Below are positions 26,270 through 34,897 of a DNA stretch of 64,000 nt, piece after piece. Numbering within the stretch: the stretch's first letter is position 1; the number at the start of each line of letters is the position of its first letter. The stretch lies in contig NZ_JAGGNV010000008.1 of NCBI RefSeq assembly GCF_018614955.1, positions 62,001 through 126,000 on the forward strand. The letters are read 5' to 3'. The notes beneath the pieces are model-generated. The model was not told where the DNA came from. It searched no databases and worked only from the letters and a program-made list of their open reading frames with translations. The position numbers were made by a program, and so were the translations under genes. This DNA is from Variovorax paradoxus (GTDB taxonomy: Bacteria; Pseudomonadota; Gammaproteobacteria; Burkholderiales; Burkholderiaceae_C).

Positions 26270-26842
26270 GTGACGAAGCCGACCATCGTCATCGTTCCGG
26301 GCTGGCGCGACTCCGGCCCCGGCCACTGGCAGAGCCTGTGGGCGGAGCGCATGCAGGGCGCGGTGCGGGTGCTGCAGGACGACTGGGCGACGCCGAAGCG
26401 CAGCGCCTGGGTCGCAGCGCTCGAGAAGCTCGTGCTGGAAAGCCCGGGCCCGGTGGTGATCGCCGCGCACAGCCTGGGTTGCATCACGACAACGCACCTG
26501 TGCGAGGCGGCGGCCGCACGCATCCGCGGCGCGCTGCTGGTGGCGCCGGCCGACCCGGAGCGCCGCGCCGTGCTGTCGGATTTCGCGCCCGTGCCCTACG
26601 CCAGGCTGCCGTACCGCAGCGTCCTGGTGGCCAGCAGCAACGACCCCTACTGCCCGGTGCGCCTGGCCGGCGCCTATGCCCGCGCCTGGGGCAGCGAATT
26701 CGTTCGCATGCAGAATGCCGGCCACATCAACATCGATTCGGGGCATGGCGATTGGCCTTTGGGCCTGGCTCTGCTCCAATCGCTGACCGACGAGCCAGCG
26801 GCCCTGATGGCCGGCCGTCCCCCACTCGAAGCCAGACCATGA
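26270..26842 (+). CDS. Small alpha/beta hydrolase (RBBP9/YdeN family)
   Basis: The 190-residue protein starts at GTG 26270 and opens with IVIVPGWRDSGPGHWQSLWA. The nucleophile Ser lies in VIAAHSLGCITTTHL (about 63-77), the acid Asp in SSNDPYCP (about 124-131) and the catalytic His in NAGHINIDSGHGDWP (about 147-161), which matches the serine-hydrolase RBBP9/YdeN family. The substrate is unknown. It is only 7 bases after the peroxiredoxin gene, and its stop overlaps the ATG of the sulfate-binding protein gene by four bases (ATGA), so it is translated with the sulfate operon. Confidence 0.85.
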   Translation: MTKPTIVIVPGWRDSGPGHWQSLWAERMQGAVRVLQDDWATPKRSAWVAALEKLVLESPGPVVIAAHSLGCITTTHLCEAAAARIRGALLVAPADPERRAVLSDFAPVPYARLPYRSVLVASSNDPYCPVRLAGAYARAWGSEFVRMQNAGHINIDSGHGDWPLGLALLQSLTDEPAALMAGRPPLEARP

Positions 26843-27840
26843 CCTCCAGAACCATCAAGACGATCCTCGGCGCCTTGGCGCTCGCCGCCGCCGGCGCGGC
26901 CTCTGCCCAGACCCTGCTCAACGTGTCCTACGACGTGGCGCGCGAGTTCTACAAGGATTACAACGCCGCCTTCGTGGCGAACTACAAGAAGACCACGGGC
27001 AAGGACGTCAAGATCGACCAGTCGCACGCCGGCTCCAGCGCCCAGGCGCGCGCCGTGGCCGACGGGCTGGAGGCCGACGTGGTGACCATGAACACCACCA
27101 CCGACATCGAGTTCCTCGCCAACACTGGCGTGGTTGCCAAGGATTGGGCCAAGCGCTTCCCGAACAACGCGGCGCCCACCACCTCGACCATGCTGTTCCT
27201 GACGCGCAACGGCAACCCGAAGGGCATCAAGAACTGGGACGATCTGGTCAAGCCGGGCGTCCAGGTCGTGATCGTGAACCCCAAGACCGGCGGCAACGGC
27301 CGCTACGCCTACCTGGCCGCCTGGGGCTACGTGAAGAAGAAGGGCGGCAGCGACGCGCAGGCGGCCGAGTTCGTCGGCAAGCTGTTCAAGAACGTGCCCA
27401 TCCTCGCGCGCGGCGGCCGCGATGCGACCACCGCCTTCCTGCAGCGCAACATCGGCGACGTGCTGATCACCTTCGAATCGGAAGTGGTCTCCATCGACCG
27501 CGAGTTCGGCGCCGGCAAGGTCGACGCGGTGTACCCCTCGATCAGCATCCTGGCCGAGAACCCGGTGGCCGTGGTCGAGCGCACGGTGGCGAAGAAGGGC
27601 ACCGGCGAACTCGCCAAGGCCTACCTCGACTACCTCTATTCGGACGAAGCGCAGGAAATCGCGGCCAAGCACGCGCTGCGTCCGCGCTCCGAAGCGGTGC
27701 TCAAGAAGCACGCGGCGACCTTCAAGCCGCTGCAGCTCTTCACCGTGCAGGAACTGTTCGGCAGCCTTGGCGAAGCGCAGAAGGTGCACTTCAACGACGG
27801 CGGGCAGTTCGACAAGCTGTATACGCCCGGCGGCAAATAA
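26839..27840 (+). CDS. cysP: Sulfate/thiosulfate-binding protein of the CysTWA transporter
   Basis: The protein has 333 residues. A signal peptide (TILGALALAAAGAASA, about residues 8-23) is followed by [20 protein letters not shown] and SHAGSSAQARAVADGLEADV, the sulfate-binding family pattern. It resembles the other binding protein at 16027 in motif order, so the genome has two. It begins by a four-base overlap with the hydrolase gene, and its TAA is directly followed by the ATG of cysT with no gap, a sign of tight coupling. It feeds periplasmic sulfate or thiosulfate to the permease. Confidence 0.93.
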   Translation: MTSRTIKTILGALALAAAGAASAQTLLNVSYDVAREFYKDYNAAFVANYKKTTGKDVKIDQSHAGSSAQARAVADGLEADVVTMNTTTDIEFLANTGVVAKDWAKRFPNNAAPTTSTMLFLTRNGNPKGIKNWDDLVKPGVQVVIVNPKTGGNGRYAYLAAWGYVKKKGGSDAQAAEFVGKLFKNVPILARGGRDATTAFLQRNIGDVLITFESEVVSIDREFGAGKVDAVYPSISILAENPVAVVERTVAKKGTGELAKAYLDYLYSDEAQEIAAKHALRPRSEAVLKKHAATFKPLQLFTVQELFGSLGEAQKVHFNDGGQFDKLYTPGGK

Positions 27841-28731
27841 ATGAGCGGTGCGATTACCTCGGCGCTGCCGTCCGCGGCGGCGCCGCTTGCACGTGCGGGC
27901 AACACGGGCGCCTCCAGGCGCGTGCTGCCCGGCTTTCACATCACGCTCGGCTTCTCGATCCTGTACCTGAGCCTGATCGTGCTGATCCCGCTGTCGGCGC
28001 TGGTTTTCAAGACCTTCACGCTGAGCTGGGAGCAGTTCTGGGTGGCGGTCACGGCGCCGCGCGTGATGGCCTCGTACCGGCTGACCTTCGGCGCCTCGCT
28101 GATCGCCGCGCTGGTCAACCTGGTGTTCGGACTGCTCGTGGCCTGGGTGCTGGTGCGCTACAAGTTTCCCGGCAAGCGCATCGTCGATGCGCTCGTCGAC
28201 CTGCCTTTCGCGCTGCCCACGGCCGTCGCCGGCATCTCGCTGACGGCGCTGCTGGCCGGCAACGGATGGATCGGCCAGTTCCTCGAACCGATGGGCATCA
28301 AGCTGGCCTTCACGCCGGCCGGCGTGGTGATCGCGCTGATCTTCATCGGGCTGCCTTTCGTGGTGCGCACGGTGCAGCCGGTGCTCGAAGACACCGAGAA
28401 GGAACTCGAAGAAGCCGCGACCAGCCTCGGCGCGACGCGGCTGCAAACCTTCGTCAAGGTAATCCTGCCTTCGATCATGCCGGCGCTCCTGACCGGCTTT
28501 GCGATGGCCTTCGCGCGCGCGATCGGTGAATACGGCTCGGTGATTTTCATCGCCGGCAACATGCCGATGATCTCGGAGATCACGCCGCTGATCATCATCG
28601 GCAAGCTGGAGCAGTACGACTTCGCGGGCGCCACGGCCGTCGCATTGGTGATGCTGGTCATTTCGTTTCTGCTGCTGCTGGTCATCAACGGCCTGCAGGC
28701 GTGGCAGCGGCGCAGAGGGGCGTCTGCATGA
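27841..28731 (+). CDS. cysT: Sulfate ABC transporter permease CysT (CysU)
   Basis: The 296-residue inner-membrane protein has about six helices and the coupling loop [22 protein letters not shown] (about 186-207; EAA motif). [17 protein letters not shown] (about 122-138) and [10 protein letters not shown] (about 234-245) are usual for CysT. It starts at the codon after the cysP stop and is followed by cysW, with a 58-base spacer containing a repeat. Together CysT and CysW form the sulfate channel. Confidence 0.93.
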   Translation: MSGAITSALPSAAAPLARAGNTGASRRVLPGFHITLGFSILYLSLIVLIPLSALVFKTFTLSWEQFWVAVTAPRVMASYRLTFGASLIAALVNLVFGLLVAWVLVRYKFPGKRIVDALVDLPFALPTAVAGISLTALLAGNGWIGQFLEPMGIKLAFTPAGVVIALIFIGLPFVVRTVQPVLEDTEKELEEAATSLGATRLQTFVKVILPSIMPALLTGFAMAFARAIGEYGSVIFIAGNMPMISEITPLIIIGKLEQYDFAGATAVALVMLVISFLLLLVINGLQAWQRRRGASA

Positions 28732-28782
28732 GCCCCGCCCGGCCGCCCGAAGGGGCTCGCACCGCAGTGCGGAGCACGGAGG
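28732..28782. repeat. GC-rich repeat fragment, copy D (cysT / cysW spacer)
   Basis: The spacer contains CCCGCCCGGCCGCCCGAAGG, which is nearly identical to the reverse complement of the tail of copy B inside ssuD. It forms a hairpin with the following GGGGC. The end of the spacer, CGGAGG at 28777-28782, is a good ribosome-binding site for cysW, seven bases before its ATG. Confidence 0.55.
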
Positions 28783-28789
28783 TTACCGA

Positions 28790-29692
28790 ATGAGCGCGCC
28801 TTCTAGAACGATTCGCCGCGCGCAGGCCGGCACGACCGAATCGGCCTGGGTCCGCTGGACCCTGATTGCCCTGGCGCTGGCCTTCATGTTCCTGTTCCTC
28901 GTGCTGCCGCTCGCCGCGGTGGCGACCGAGGCGCTGCGCAAGGGCATCAACGCCTACATCGAGGCGCTCAAGGAGCCCGATGCCTGGAGCGCGATCCGGC
29001 TCACCCTCATCACGGCCGCGATCGCGGTGCCGATGAACCTGGTGTTCGGCGTGGCGGCCGCATGGGCCATCGCCAAGTTCGAGTTCCGCGGCAAGGCCTT
29101 CTTGACCACGCTGGTCGATCTGCCCTTTGCGGTGTCGCCGGTGGTGGCCGGCCTGATCTACGTGCTGGTGTTCGGCGCGCAGGGCTGGCTCGGGCCCTGG
29201 CTCGCGGCACACGACATCAAGATCATCTTCGCGGTGCCCGGCATCGTGCTGGCGACGGTGTTCGTGACCTTTCCCTTCATCGCACGCGAACTCATTCCGC
29301 TGATGCAGGCGCAGGGCACCGAGGAAGAGCAGGCCGCCATCGTGCTCGGCGCGACGGGCTGGCAGACCTTCTGGCGCGTGACGCTGCCCAACATCAAGTG
29401 GGGGCTGCTTTACGGCGTGATCCTCTGCAACGCGCGCGCCATGGGCGAGTTCGGCGCGGTGTCGGTGGTGTCGGGCCATATCCGCGGCCAGACCAACACC
29501 ATGCCGCTGCACGTCGAAGTGCTCTACAACGAGTACCAGTCGGTCGCCGCCTTCGCGGTGGCCTCGCTGTTGGCCATCCTGGCGCTGGTCACGCTGGTGA
29601 TCAAGTCGGTCATCGAATGGCGCCACGAACGCGAAATGAAGGCCATCGCCGAACTGCCGCCGGAGCGGCCGCAACCCGCCGTCGCGGCCTGA
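28790..29692 (+). CDS. cysW: Sulfate ABC transporter permease CysW
   Basis: The 300-residue inner-membrane protein has about six helices. It has the EAA-type loop [25 protein letters not shown] (read as [14 protein letters not shown] and FWRVTLPNI, about 180-205) and the [20 protein letters not shown] segment typical of CysW. It pairs with CysT for sulfate import. cysA follows after 12 bases. Confidence 0.93.
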   Translation: MSAPSRTIRRAQAGTTESAWVRWTLIALALAFMFLFLVLPLAAVATEALRKGINAYIEALKEPDAWSAIRLTLITAAIAVPMNLVFGVAAAWAIAKFEFRGKAFLTTLVDLPFAVSPVVAGLIYVLVFGAQGWLGPWLAAHDIKIIFAVPGIVLATVFVTFPFIARELIPLMQAQGTEEEQAAIVLGATGWQTFWRVTLPNIKWGLLYGVILCNARAMGEFGAVSVVSGHIRGQTNTMPLHVEVLYNEYQSVAAFAVASLLAILALVTLVIKSVIEWRHEREMKAIAELPPERPQPAVAA

Positions 29693-29704
29693 GGAGAAAA
29701 GATC

Positions 29705-30799
29705 ATGAGCATTGAAATCCGCAACGTCAGCAAGCGCTTCGGCGACTTCCACGCCCTGCGCGACGTGAGCCTCGACGTCGATTCGGGCGAACTGGTCGCG
29801 CTGCTGGGCCCCTCGGGCTGCGGCAAGACCACCTTGCTGCGCATCATCGCGGGGCTGGAGACCGCCGATACCGGCAGCATCCTGTTTGCCGGCGAAGACA
29901 CGACCGACGTGCATGTGCGCGAGCGCCAGGTCGGCTTCGTGTTCCAGCATTACGCGCTGTTCCGCCACATGACGGTGTTCGAGAACGTGGCCTTCGGCCT
30001 GCGCGTCAAGCCGCGCGGCCTGCGCCCCAGCGAAACGCAGATCAAGACCAAGGTGCACGACCTGCTCAAGCTGGTGCAGCTCGACTGGCTGGCCGACCGC
30101 TATCCGTCGCAGCTCTCTGGCGGCCAGCGCCAGCGCATCGCGCTGGCCCGGGCGCTCGCGGTGGAGCCCAAGGTGCTGCTGCTCGACGAGCCCTTCGGCG
30201 CGCTCGACGCCAAGGTGCGCAAGGAGCTGCGCCGCTGGCTGCGCCGGCTGCACGACGAGCTGCACGTCACCAGCATCTTCGTCACGCACGACCAGGAGGA
30301 AGCGCTCGAAGTGGCCGACCGCGTGGTGCTGATGAACAGCGGCCGCGTCGAGCAGGTCGGATCGCCGCAGGACGTGTGGGACCATCCCGCGAGCCCCTTC
30401 GTCTACGGCTTTCTCGGCGACGTCAACCTGTTCCATGGCCGCGCGCACGAGGGCGAGGTGCATGTCGAAGGCCTGCGCATCGATTCGCCCGAGCACCGCG
30501 AGCTGCGCAACGGCAGGGCGCTGGCCTACGTGCGGCCGCACGACCTCGACATCGAACGCTACACCCCGGGCGCCACCGGCATCGTCGCGACCTTGAGCCG
30601 TGCCATCGTGGTCGGCCCGATCGCGCGGCTGGAACTCGAACCGGTGGAATCGAATCCAGACAATCCTGGCTCCGGAACCATCATCGAAGCGCAACTCCCT
30701 GCGCAACAGTTCCGGGACCTGGCCCTTGCGGAAGGCGACACCGTCGTCGCCAGGCCGCGCAAGGCCAGGGTATTTGTCGAAGATTGGGTTTCTCCGTGA
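29705..30799 (+). CDS. cysA: Sulfate/thiosulfate import ATP-binding protein CysA
   Basis: The 364-residue ATPase shows Walker [10 protein letters not shown] (about 35-43), Q-loop [20 protein letters not shown] (about 78-97), signature [15 protein letters not shown] (about 137-151), Walker [13 protein letters not shown] and a C-terminal regulatory TOBE-like region (about 240-364). It powers CysTW. It ends in a four-base GTGA overlap with dsbB, so dsbB is probably translationally coupled to it. Confidence 0.94.
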   Translation: MSIEIRNVSKRFGDFHALRDVSLDVDSGELVALLGPSGCGKTTLLRIIAGLETADTGSILFAGEDTTDVHVRERQVGFVFQHYALFRHMTVFENVAFGLRVKPRGLRPSETQIKTKVHDLLKLVQLDWLADRYPSQLSGGQRQRIALARALAVEPKVLLLDEPFGALDAKVRKELRRWLRRLHDELHVTSIFVTHDQEEALEVADRVVLMNSGRVEQVGSPQDVWDHPASPFVYGFLGDVNLFHGRAHEGEVHVEGLRIDSPEHRELRNGRALAYVRPHDLDIERYTPGATGIVATLSRAIVVGPIARLELEPVESNPDNPGSGTIIEAQLPAQQFRDLALAEGDTVVARPRKARVFVEDWVSP

Positions 30800-31320
30800 T
30801 CGATTGGTATTTCGGCGCACCGCGCCGCGCTTTCGCGCTGATCTGCGCCGCCTGCGTGGCGATGCTCGCCTTCGGGCTCTACCTGCAGCACGTGGTCGGG
30901 CTCGAGCCGTGCCCGATGTGCATCGTGCAGCGCTATGCGCTGGTGCTGGTGGCTGTCTTTGCCGGGCTCGCGGCCGCCAGCCGCAACCGTGGCCTGCAGC
31001 TCACGGGTGCGCTGCTGGGCCTGGTGATGGCGGTCGGCGGCGCCTACACGGCGGCGCGCCAAAGCTGGCTGCAATGGCATCCGCCGGAGGTCGTGTCCTG
31101 CGGGCGCGACCTCTACGGGATGATCGAGACCTTCCCGCTCAAGCGCGCGCTGCCGATGATCTTCCGCGGCGGCGGCGACTGCACGCAGATCGACTGGACC
31201 TTCCTCGGCCTGTCGATCGCGAACTGGTCCTTCATCGCCTTCACGGTCTTCGGGCTGTTGCTGCTGGTGCTGCTGTTTCGCCCAACAGGTCAGAGCGGCA
31301 GCGTGTCGAAGGCCGCGTAA
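30796..31320 (+). CDS. dsbB: Disulfide bond formation protein DsbB
   Basis: The protein has 174 residues starting at GTG 30796, which overlaps the cysA stop. The first redox pair is Cys39-X2-Cys42 (EPCPMC) and the second pair is Cys102 and Cys129 ([15 protein letters not shown]), with four hydrophobic helices, the DsbB pattern. It reoxidises DsbA using quinones in the inner membrane. Being the last gene of the sulfate operon is unusual. It overlaps the oppositely oriented ParA-like gene by 31 bases at its 3' end. Confidence 0.92.
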   Translation: MIDWYFGAPRRAFALICAACVAMLAFGLYLQHVVGLEPCPMCIVQRYALVLVAVFAGLAAASRNRGLQLTGALLGLVMAVGGAYTAARQSWLQWHPPEVVSCGRDLYGMIETFPLKRALPMIFRGGGDCTQIDWTFLGLSIANWSFIAFTVFGLLLLVLLFRPTGQSGSVSKAA

Positions 31321-31982
31321 GAGGTCGCGAGCCAGCTCTTGACGCGCTGGCGCTCCAGCAGCCCGAGCGCGTGCTGGCCTTCCCGGTCGTTGACCGCCTT
31401 CCAGAAGCTGGTGTTGCGCCCATCGATCTTGCGCATGCTGGCCTCGTGCAGGCGGGGCAGCGCGATCACGCGGGCGCCGTGCGTGGCCGCCTTGCTGAGC
31501 GACTGCGAACCGAGCAGCAGGCCGAAGTCGCTGCCGCGGCCGTAGTTCTGCACCACGATGTAGTTCGGCCGGTTGCCGAAGGTGTCGACCAGCGTGCCGA
31601 GCAGGTCGCTCGAGTCCTTGCCGTCGTCGAGCACGTGCCAGAAGTTGACGGTGACGCCGAGCTCGGCGAAGACGTCGAACAGGTCGGACTCCTTGATCCA
31701 GCGCGCCAGCGGCGCCAGCGTCTGCGCAGCGAGGTCGACGATCACGCTCTGCTGCGGATTCGTTTCGAAGCCGTTCACGACCGTGTCGAGGCCTTCGTAG
31801 CTGTCCACCACCACCGGCGCGGCGAAGCCTTCATAGAAGCGGGTGAAGGAGCTGTGCGAGCGATCGGTGTCGAAGCCGACGAAGGGCCGGCTGTGATCGA
31901 TGAAGTACTGCGCCAAGACCCGTGCCGTGACGGATTTGCCGACACCGCCCTTTTCGCCGCCGATGAAATTGAGGGAGCTCAT
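31290..31982 (-). CDS. Orphan ParA/MinD-like ATPase
   Basis: The 230-residue protein has a deviant Walker A near its start, GGEKGGVGKS (residues 8-17), with the signature Lys11 and Lys16 of the ParA/MinD/Soj family, and a Walker B-like segment VIVDLAAQT (about 78-86). It lacks the longer C-terminal part of typical plasmid ParA proteins. No ParB or other partner is adjacent, and neighbours are dsbB and hipB. Possible roles include protein positioning or mobilisation; no partner is visible. Its promoter should lie within 31983-32184, a relatively AT-rich gap shared with hipB. Confidence 0.75.
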   Translation of the reverse strand: MSSLNFIGGEKGGVGKSVTARVLAQYFIDHSRPFVGFDTDRSHSSFTRFYEGFAAPVVVDSYEGLDTVVNGFETNPQQSVIVDLAAQTLAPLARWIKESDLFDVFAELGVTVNFWHVLDDGKDSSDLLGTLVDTFGNRPNYIVVQNYGRGSDFGLLLGSQSLSKAATHGARVIALPRLHEASMRKIDGRNTSFWKAVNDREGQHALGLLERQRVKSWLATSYAAFDTLPL

Positions 31983-32109
31983 GAGGTTCCTGGGGATGGA
32001 GAAGTGCGAAGCATTCTAGGGGTCGTCGCAAGGGCGAGAGAGCCGGTTCACCGTGGATCGCATATCTGCACAATAAAGTACGCAAAAGATGAAATGAACA
32101 CTAAGTTTG

Positions 32110-32119
32110 GCAAATTTGC
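32110..32119. promoter_or_regulatory. Palindrome GCAAATTTGC, possible HipB operator
   Basis: A perfect 10-bp palindrome lies 18 bases before the -35 element proposed for hipB. HIP-type antitoxins bind several palindromes at their own promoter, so this is a candidate second site. No consensus for this HipB is known to me. Confidence 0.35.
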
Positions 32120-32137
32120 TCGACGGCGACAGTGATT

Positions 32138-32166
32138 TTGCTTAATATGATTTGCATATCTTATTT
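32138..32166 (+). promoter_or_regulatory. hipBA promoter with an operator in the spacer
   Basis: TTGCTT (32138-32143) and TTATTT (32161-32166) are spaced by 17 bases and fit sigma-70 elements. The spacer holds ATATG-ATTTG-CATAT (32145-32159), an inverted repeat that would be a typical autorepressor site. Transcription would start near 32173, leaving a short leader before the ATG at 32185. Promoter use is inferred from spacing and context. Confidence 0.5.
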
Positions 32167-32184
32167 TTGCCCAATGAATTGCAC

Positions 32185-32487
32185 ATGACCACTCTCGCCG
32201 AAGTCGGCAGCTTTCTCCGCCAGGCTCGAAAGGATCGCGCCATGACTGCCTCCGAGCTCGCCCTGAAAGCAGGTATCTCCCGAAACACCTTGGGTGCTCT
32301 GGAAGCGGGCCGGGGGAACGTCGAACTGAACACCTTGCTCGCCTTGCTCAAGAGCCTGGGGCTCGAACTGCAGTTCGTTCCGCAGGTGGTCGCAGACCTG
32401 ACGCGGGCCGGCACCGATACCAAATCCACCAGCCTGCAGGACGAAGTGAGCCGCTTGATGCCGCAACCGTCGAGGCGCGGCAGATGA
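32185..32487 (+). CDS. hipB: HipB-like antitoxin / XRE-family regulator
   Basis: The protein has 100 residues from the ATG at 32185 (MTTLAEVGSFLRQARKD). The XRE helix-turn-helix spans about residues 10-60 (MTASELALKAGISRNTLGALE) with the conserved RNVELNTLLALLKSLGLELQF extension (noted as VELNTLLALLKSLGLEL). The stop overlaps the hipA start by four bases. HipB is the DNA-binding antitoxin that represses hipBA and neutralises HipA. Confidence 0.85.
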   Translation: MTTLAEVGSFLRQARKDRAMTASELALKAGISRNTLGALEAGRGNVELNTLLALLKSLGLELQFVPQVVADLTRAGTDTKSTSLQDEVSRLMPQPSRRGR

Positions 32488-33857
32488 GCGTCGTGCGCTC
32501 GCTGCGGATCCGATTGGGAAGAACCGACGTCGGATCGCTCTTCGGGCTCGACGACGGGCGGGTGTATTTCAGATTCGACGACGAATATGCAAAGAACCCG
32601 GCGCGGCCGGTGCTGTCGCAGCTCTATGTCGTCGCGCCAGCGACTTCAGGCAGCGCCGAAAGAGTGGCCCAGGCGATCGCGGAAGCCGAAGCGGCCACGG
32701 TGGCCCAGCTGCTGGACCCGGCGCTGGATGTCAACCGCGGCGACGGCAAGTTCGGATTGCCGCCTTTCTTCCAGAATCTGCTTCCGGAAGGGCCTCTGCG
32801 CAAGCAACTGATCGGCGACCTGGGCCTGGACGTGAATGACGAACTCGGTTTGCTGGCAGCCTGCGGTGGTGATCTGCCCGGCGACGTCTGGGCGGATGCG
32901 GAAACGCTCGACGAGGTGGCGCTGGGCCGATTGATTGGCCAAAGCCGGGACAGCTACGAAATGAGCTCCGGGCAGGTGCCCACCCCGCAGCAGACCTCGA
33001 TTTCGGGTGTTCAGCCGAAGGTGGCGCTGGTTCCGGGCAGCCCGGGGCGCTACGTGATGCGGTCCAAGCAATCGGACGAGAAGCATTACATCGGCAAGCT
33101 GCCGACGGGCGAATACGACCGGCTTCCGGAAGTGGAGTACAGCTCGCTGACACTGGCCGCTGCCGCCGGCGTGAACATCTGCGAATTCCGGCTCGAGCCC
33201 TTGTCCGCGATTGCCGACCGCTTGCCCTATGCGCTGCAGAAGGACGAGCGAAGTTTCCTGCTGGTCTCCAGGTTCGACCGCGACGTCGATACCGAAACCA
33301 GGCGCCTGCACATGGAGGACTTCGCCCAGGTCACGGGGACGCCGTCGGAGTACAAGTATTCGGGCACCTACGCAGCCATCGGTCTCTTGCTCAAGCGGCG
33401 CTCGGCCAAGGGCGAAGCCGACGTCGCCGAGCTTCTGCGCCGCATCAAGGTCTCGGAGCTCCTGGGCAACTATGACGCGCATCTGAAGAACTTCAGCTTC
33501 GTGTACCCGCCCGGCCGAACCAGGCCCGAGCTTTCCAGGGCCTATGACATCGTCGCCTACGGCGTGTACTTCAGCGGCTCGGGGCATGGCTTGCAGTTCT
33601 TTCCGGACCAGACGCAGCGGACGCTGCTCACGCCCAAGACGCTGCGCGAACTCGGCAACGCCTGGGACATCCCTGAAAAGCAGCTGCGCGAGGTCGTCGC
33701 AAGCTGCTTGGACCAGGCGATGAAGACTTGGCCCAGCCTGTTGAAGACGCTGCCGCTGTCTGCCGCACATCGAACGCGGCTGGCCGAATACGTCCAGACC
33801 AACCCCAGCGTTGAGTCATGGCGCAAGCGGCATCCGGACGCCGAGTGGTTCGATTAG
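32484..33857 (+). CDS. hipA: HipA-type serine/threonine kinase toxin
   Basis: The 457-residue protein has the HipA layout: an N-terminal couple-HipA domain, then the SISGVQPK loop (172-179), HMEDFAQ (276-282), the catalytic GNYDAHLKN segment (328-336) and AYDIVAY (353-359) with the metal Asp. All look intact. E. coli HipA phosphorylates GltX and induces dormancy; the target here is unknown. Its TAG stop is also the first triplet of the hairpin element at 33855-34022. Confidence 0.88.
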   Translation: MSVVRSLRIRLGRTDVGSLFGLDDGRVYFRFDDEYAKNPARPVLSQLYVVAPATSGSAERVAQAIAEAEAATVAQLLDPALDVNRGDGKFGLPPFFQNLLPEGPLRKQLIGDLGLDVNDELGLLAACGGDLPGDVWADAETLDEVALGRLIGQSRDSYEMSSGQVPTPQQTSISGVQPKVALVPGSPGRYVMRSKQSDEKHYIGKLPTGEYDRLPEVEYSSLTLAAAAGVNICEFRLEPLSAIADRLPYALQKDERSFLLVSRFDRDVDTETRRLHMEDFAQVTGTPSEYKYSGTYAAIGLLLKRRSAKGEADVAELLRRIKVSELLGNYDAHLKNFSFVYPPGRTRPELSRAYDIVAYGVYFSGSGHGLQFFPDQTQRTLLTPKTLRELGNAWDIPEKQLREVVASCLDQAMKTWPSLLKTLPLSAAHRTRLAEYVQTNPSVESWRKRHPDAEWFD

Positions 33858-34022
33858 GGCCTGTTAACGCTATTTGCGGGGAACCCGAAGGGAAGGCCTG
33901 CCAGGGCGCGCCACTCGGCGTTGCGCTCCTTGTGCGTGCCGACGCACGCACGGCGTCGCGCGCCTTGAATGGCCCGCCCTGGCATGCCTTCGCGACCCCG
34001 CAAATAGCGTTAACAGGCCCTA
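33855..34022. repeat. 168-bp hairpin element with 27-bp perfect terminal inverted repeats
   Basis: The 27 bases at 33855-33881 (starting TAGGGCCTGTTAACGC) are the exact reverse complement of 33996-34022. Inside, a second pair of arms (AAGGCCTGCCAGGGCG and its near complement near 33971-33989) and a central TGCGTGCCGACGCACGCA fold keep the pairing going, so nearly the whole segment can form one hairpin. The left arm begins with the hipA stop codon. No open frame of credible type lies inside. The structure fits a miniature inverted-repeat transposable element or a large processing hairpin; neither is proven. Confidence 0.7.
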
Positions 34023-34030
34023 GAAACGCA

Positions 34031-34780
34031 CTATCGCTGGATCATCGAGAAGAAAGGTACGAGGCTGCCGAGCAGCCAGTTCTGGCTGAAGTCGAGCGCC
34101 GCGCGGCGGTACTTCTCGTCGGCCTGCGCGGCCATCAGATCGAGGCGCGCCACCACCTTGGAGAGCTCGCGATCGACCACCAGGTTGCGGCCGCGATCGC
34201 TGATCTCGGTGGCCAGCAGCAGGGGCTGGCCCTCCGGGTTCGTCTTGGAACTGATCAGCCAGAGCGAGATCTCGACGTTGCGCGCCGCGCGGTAGCTGTT
34301 CTCGGCGTTCACCGCGTCGAGCATGCTCTGCTCCCAGGTGCCGCCGTTGGCCTGCTTGAGCATCGACGCCCATCCGACCACCAGCGCGGCCACGCGGTCG
34401 CCTTCGTAAGCCTTGGGCCTGGTTTCGAAAGCCAGCCGGATCGCATCGATGCCGGTGGTGCCTTGCAGGCCCGGCAGGGGACTCTCCTGCGAGATCGCGT
34501 CCCAGGTGCGCTGGATGGCGTCTTCCGCGCTCGCGGCCCATTTGCGCCATTCGCGCGGGTTGCGGCGGTACAGCGAAAGCTGCACGCGCCGGATCGATTG
34601 CAGGTTGTCGCGCAGCGCCAGGTTGGCGATGCGGTTGGCGCCGGACTGGAGCCATTCGTTGCCGGCATAAGGCTCGGCGCGCTCGGTCGTGCCGCAGGCG
34701 GCCAGGCCCATCAAGGCCACGGTGCTGCCCAGCAGCCATACACGAAGCCCGGCGCGGGGGGAAACGGGGGAATCGCTCAT
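34031..34780 (-). CDS. Hypothetical lipoprotein
   Basis: The protein has 249 residues from the ATG at 34780 (MSDSPVSPRAGLRVWLL). The signal peptide has a lipobox LAAC near residue 29, so it is an outer- or inner-membrane lipoprotein. The remainder is mostly helical and ends in LDFSQNWLLGSLVPFFSMIQR. I do not recognise the family. It lies 9 bases beyond the hairpin element and is divergent from smc, with a 117-base gap. Confidence 0.65.
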   Translation of the reverse strand: MSDSPVSPRAGLRVWLLGSTVALMGLAACGTTERAEPYAGNEWLQSGANRIANLALRDNLQSIRRVQLSLYRRNPREWRKWAASAEDAIQRTWDAISQESPLPGLQGTTGIDAIRLAFETRPKAYEGDRVAALVVGWASMLKQANGGTWEQSMLDAVNAENSYRAARNVEISLWLISSKTNPEGQPLLLATEISDRGRNLVVDRELSKVVARLDLMAAQADEKYRRAALDFSQNWLLGSLVPFFSMIQR

Positions 34781-34897
34781 GGCCCGCACGTTATCATCGT
34801 CGCCTCGGGTGGCCGCCGGTCCTCGAGCTTCGGGCCGGCAAATTTCTCCTTACAAATCAACACCTTGGCAAATAACCAGGCTTAAGGCCGACCAGTC

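Noticed and set aside
31290..34022. Prophage or plasmid island
   Set aside because: No integrase, transposase, structural or replication genes are present; only a ParA-like gene, hipBA and the hairpin element suggest possible transfer.
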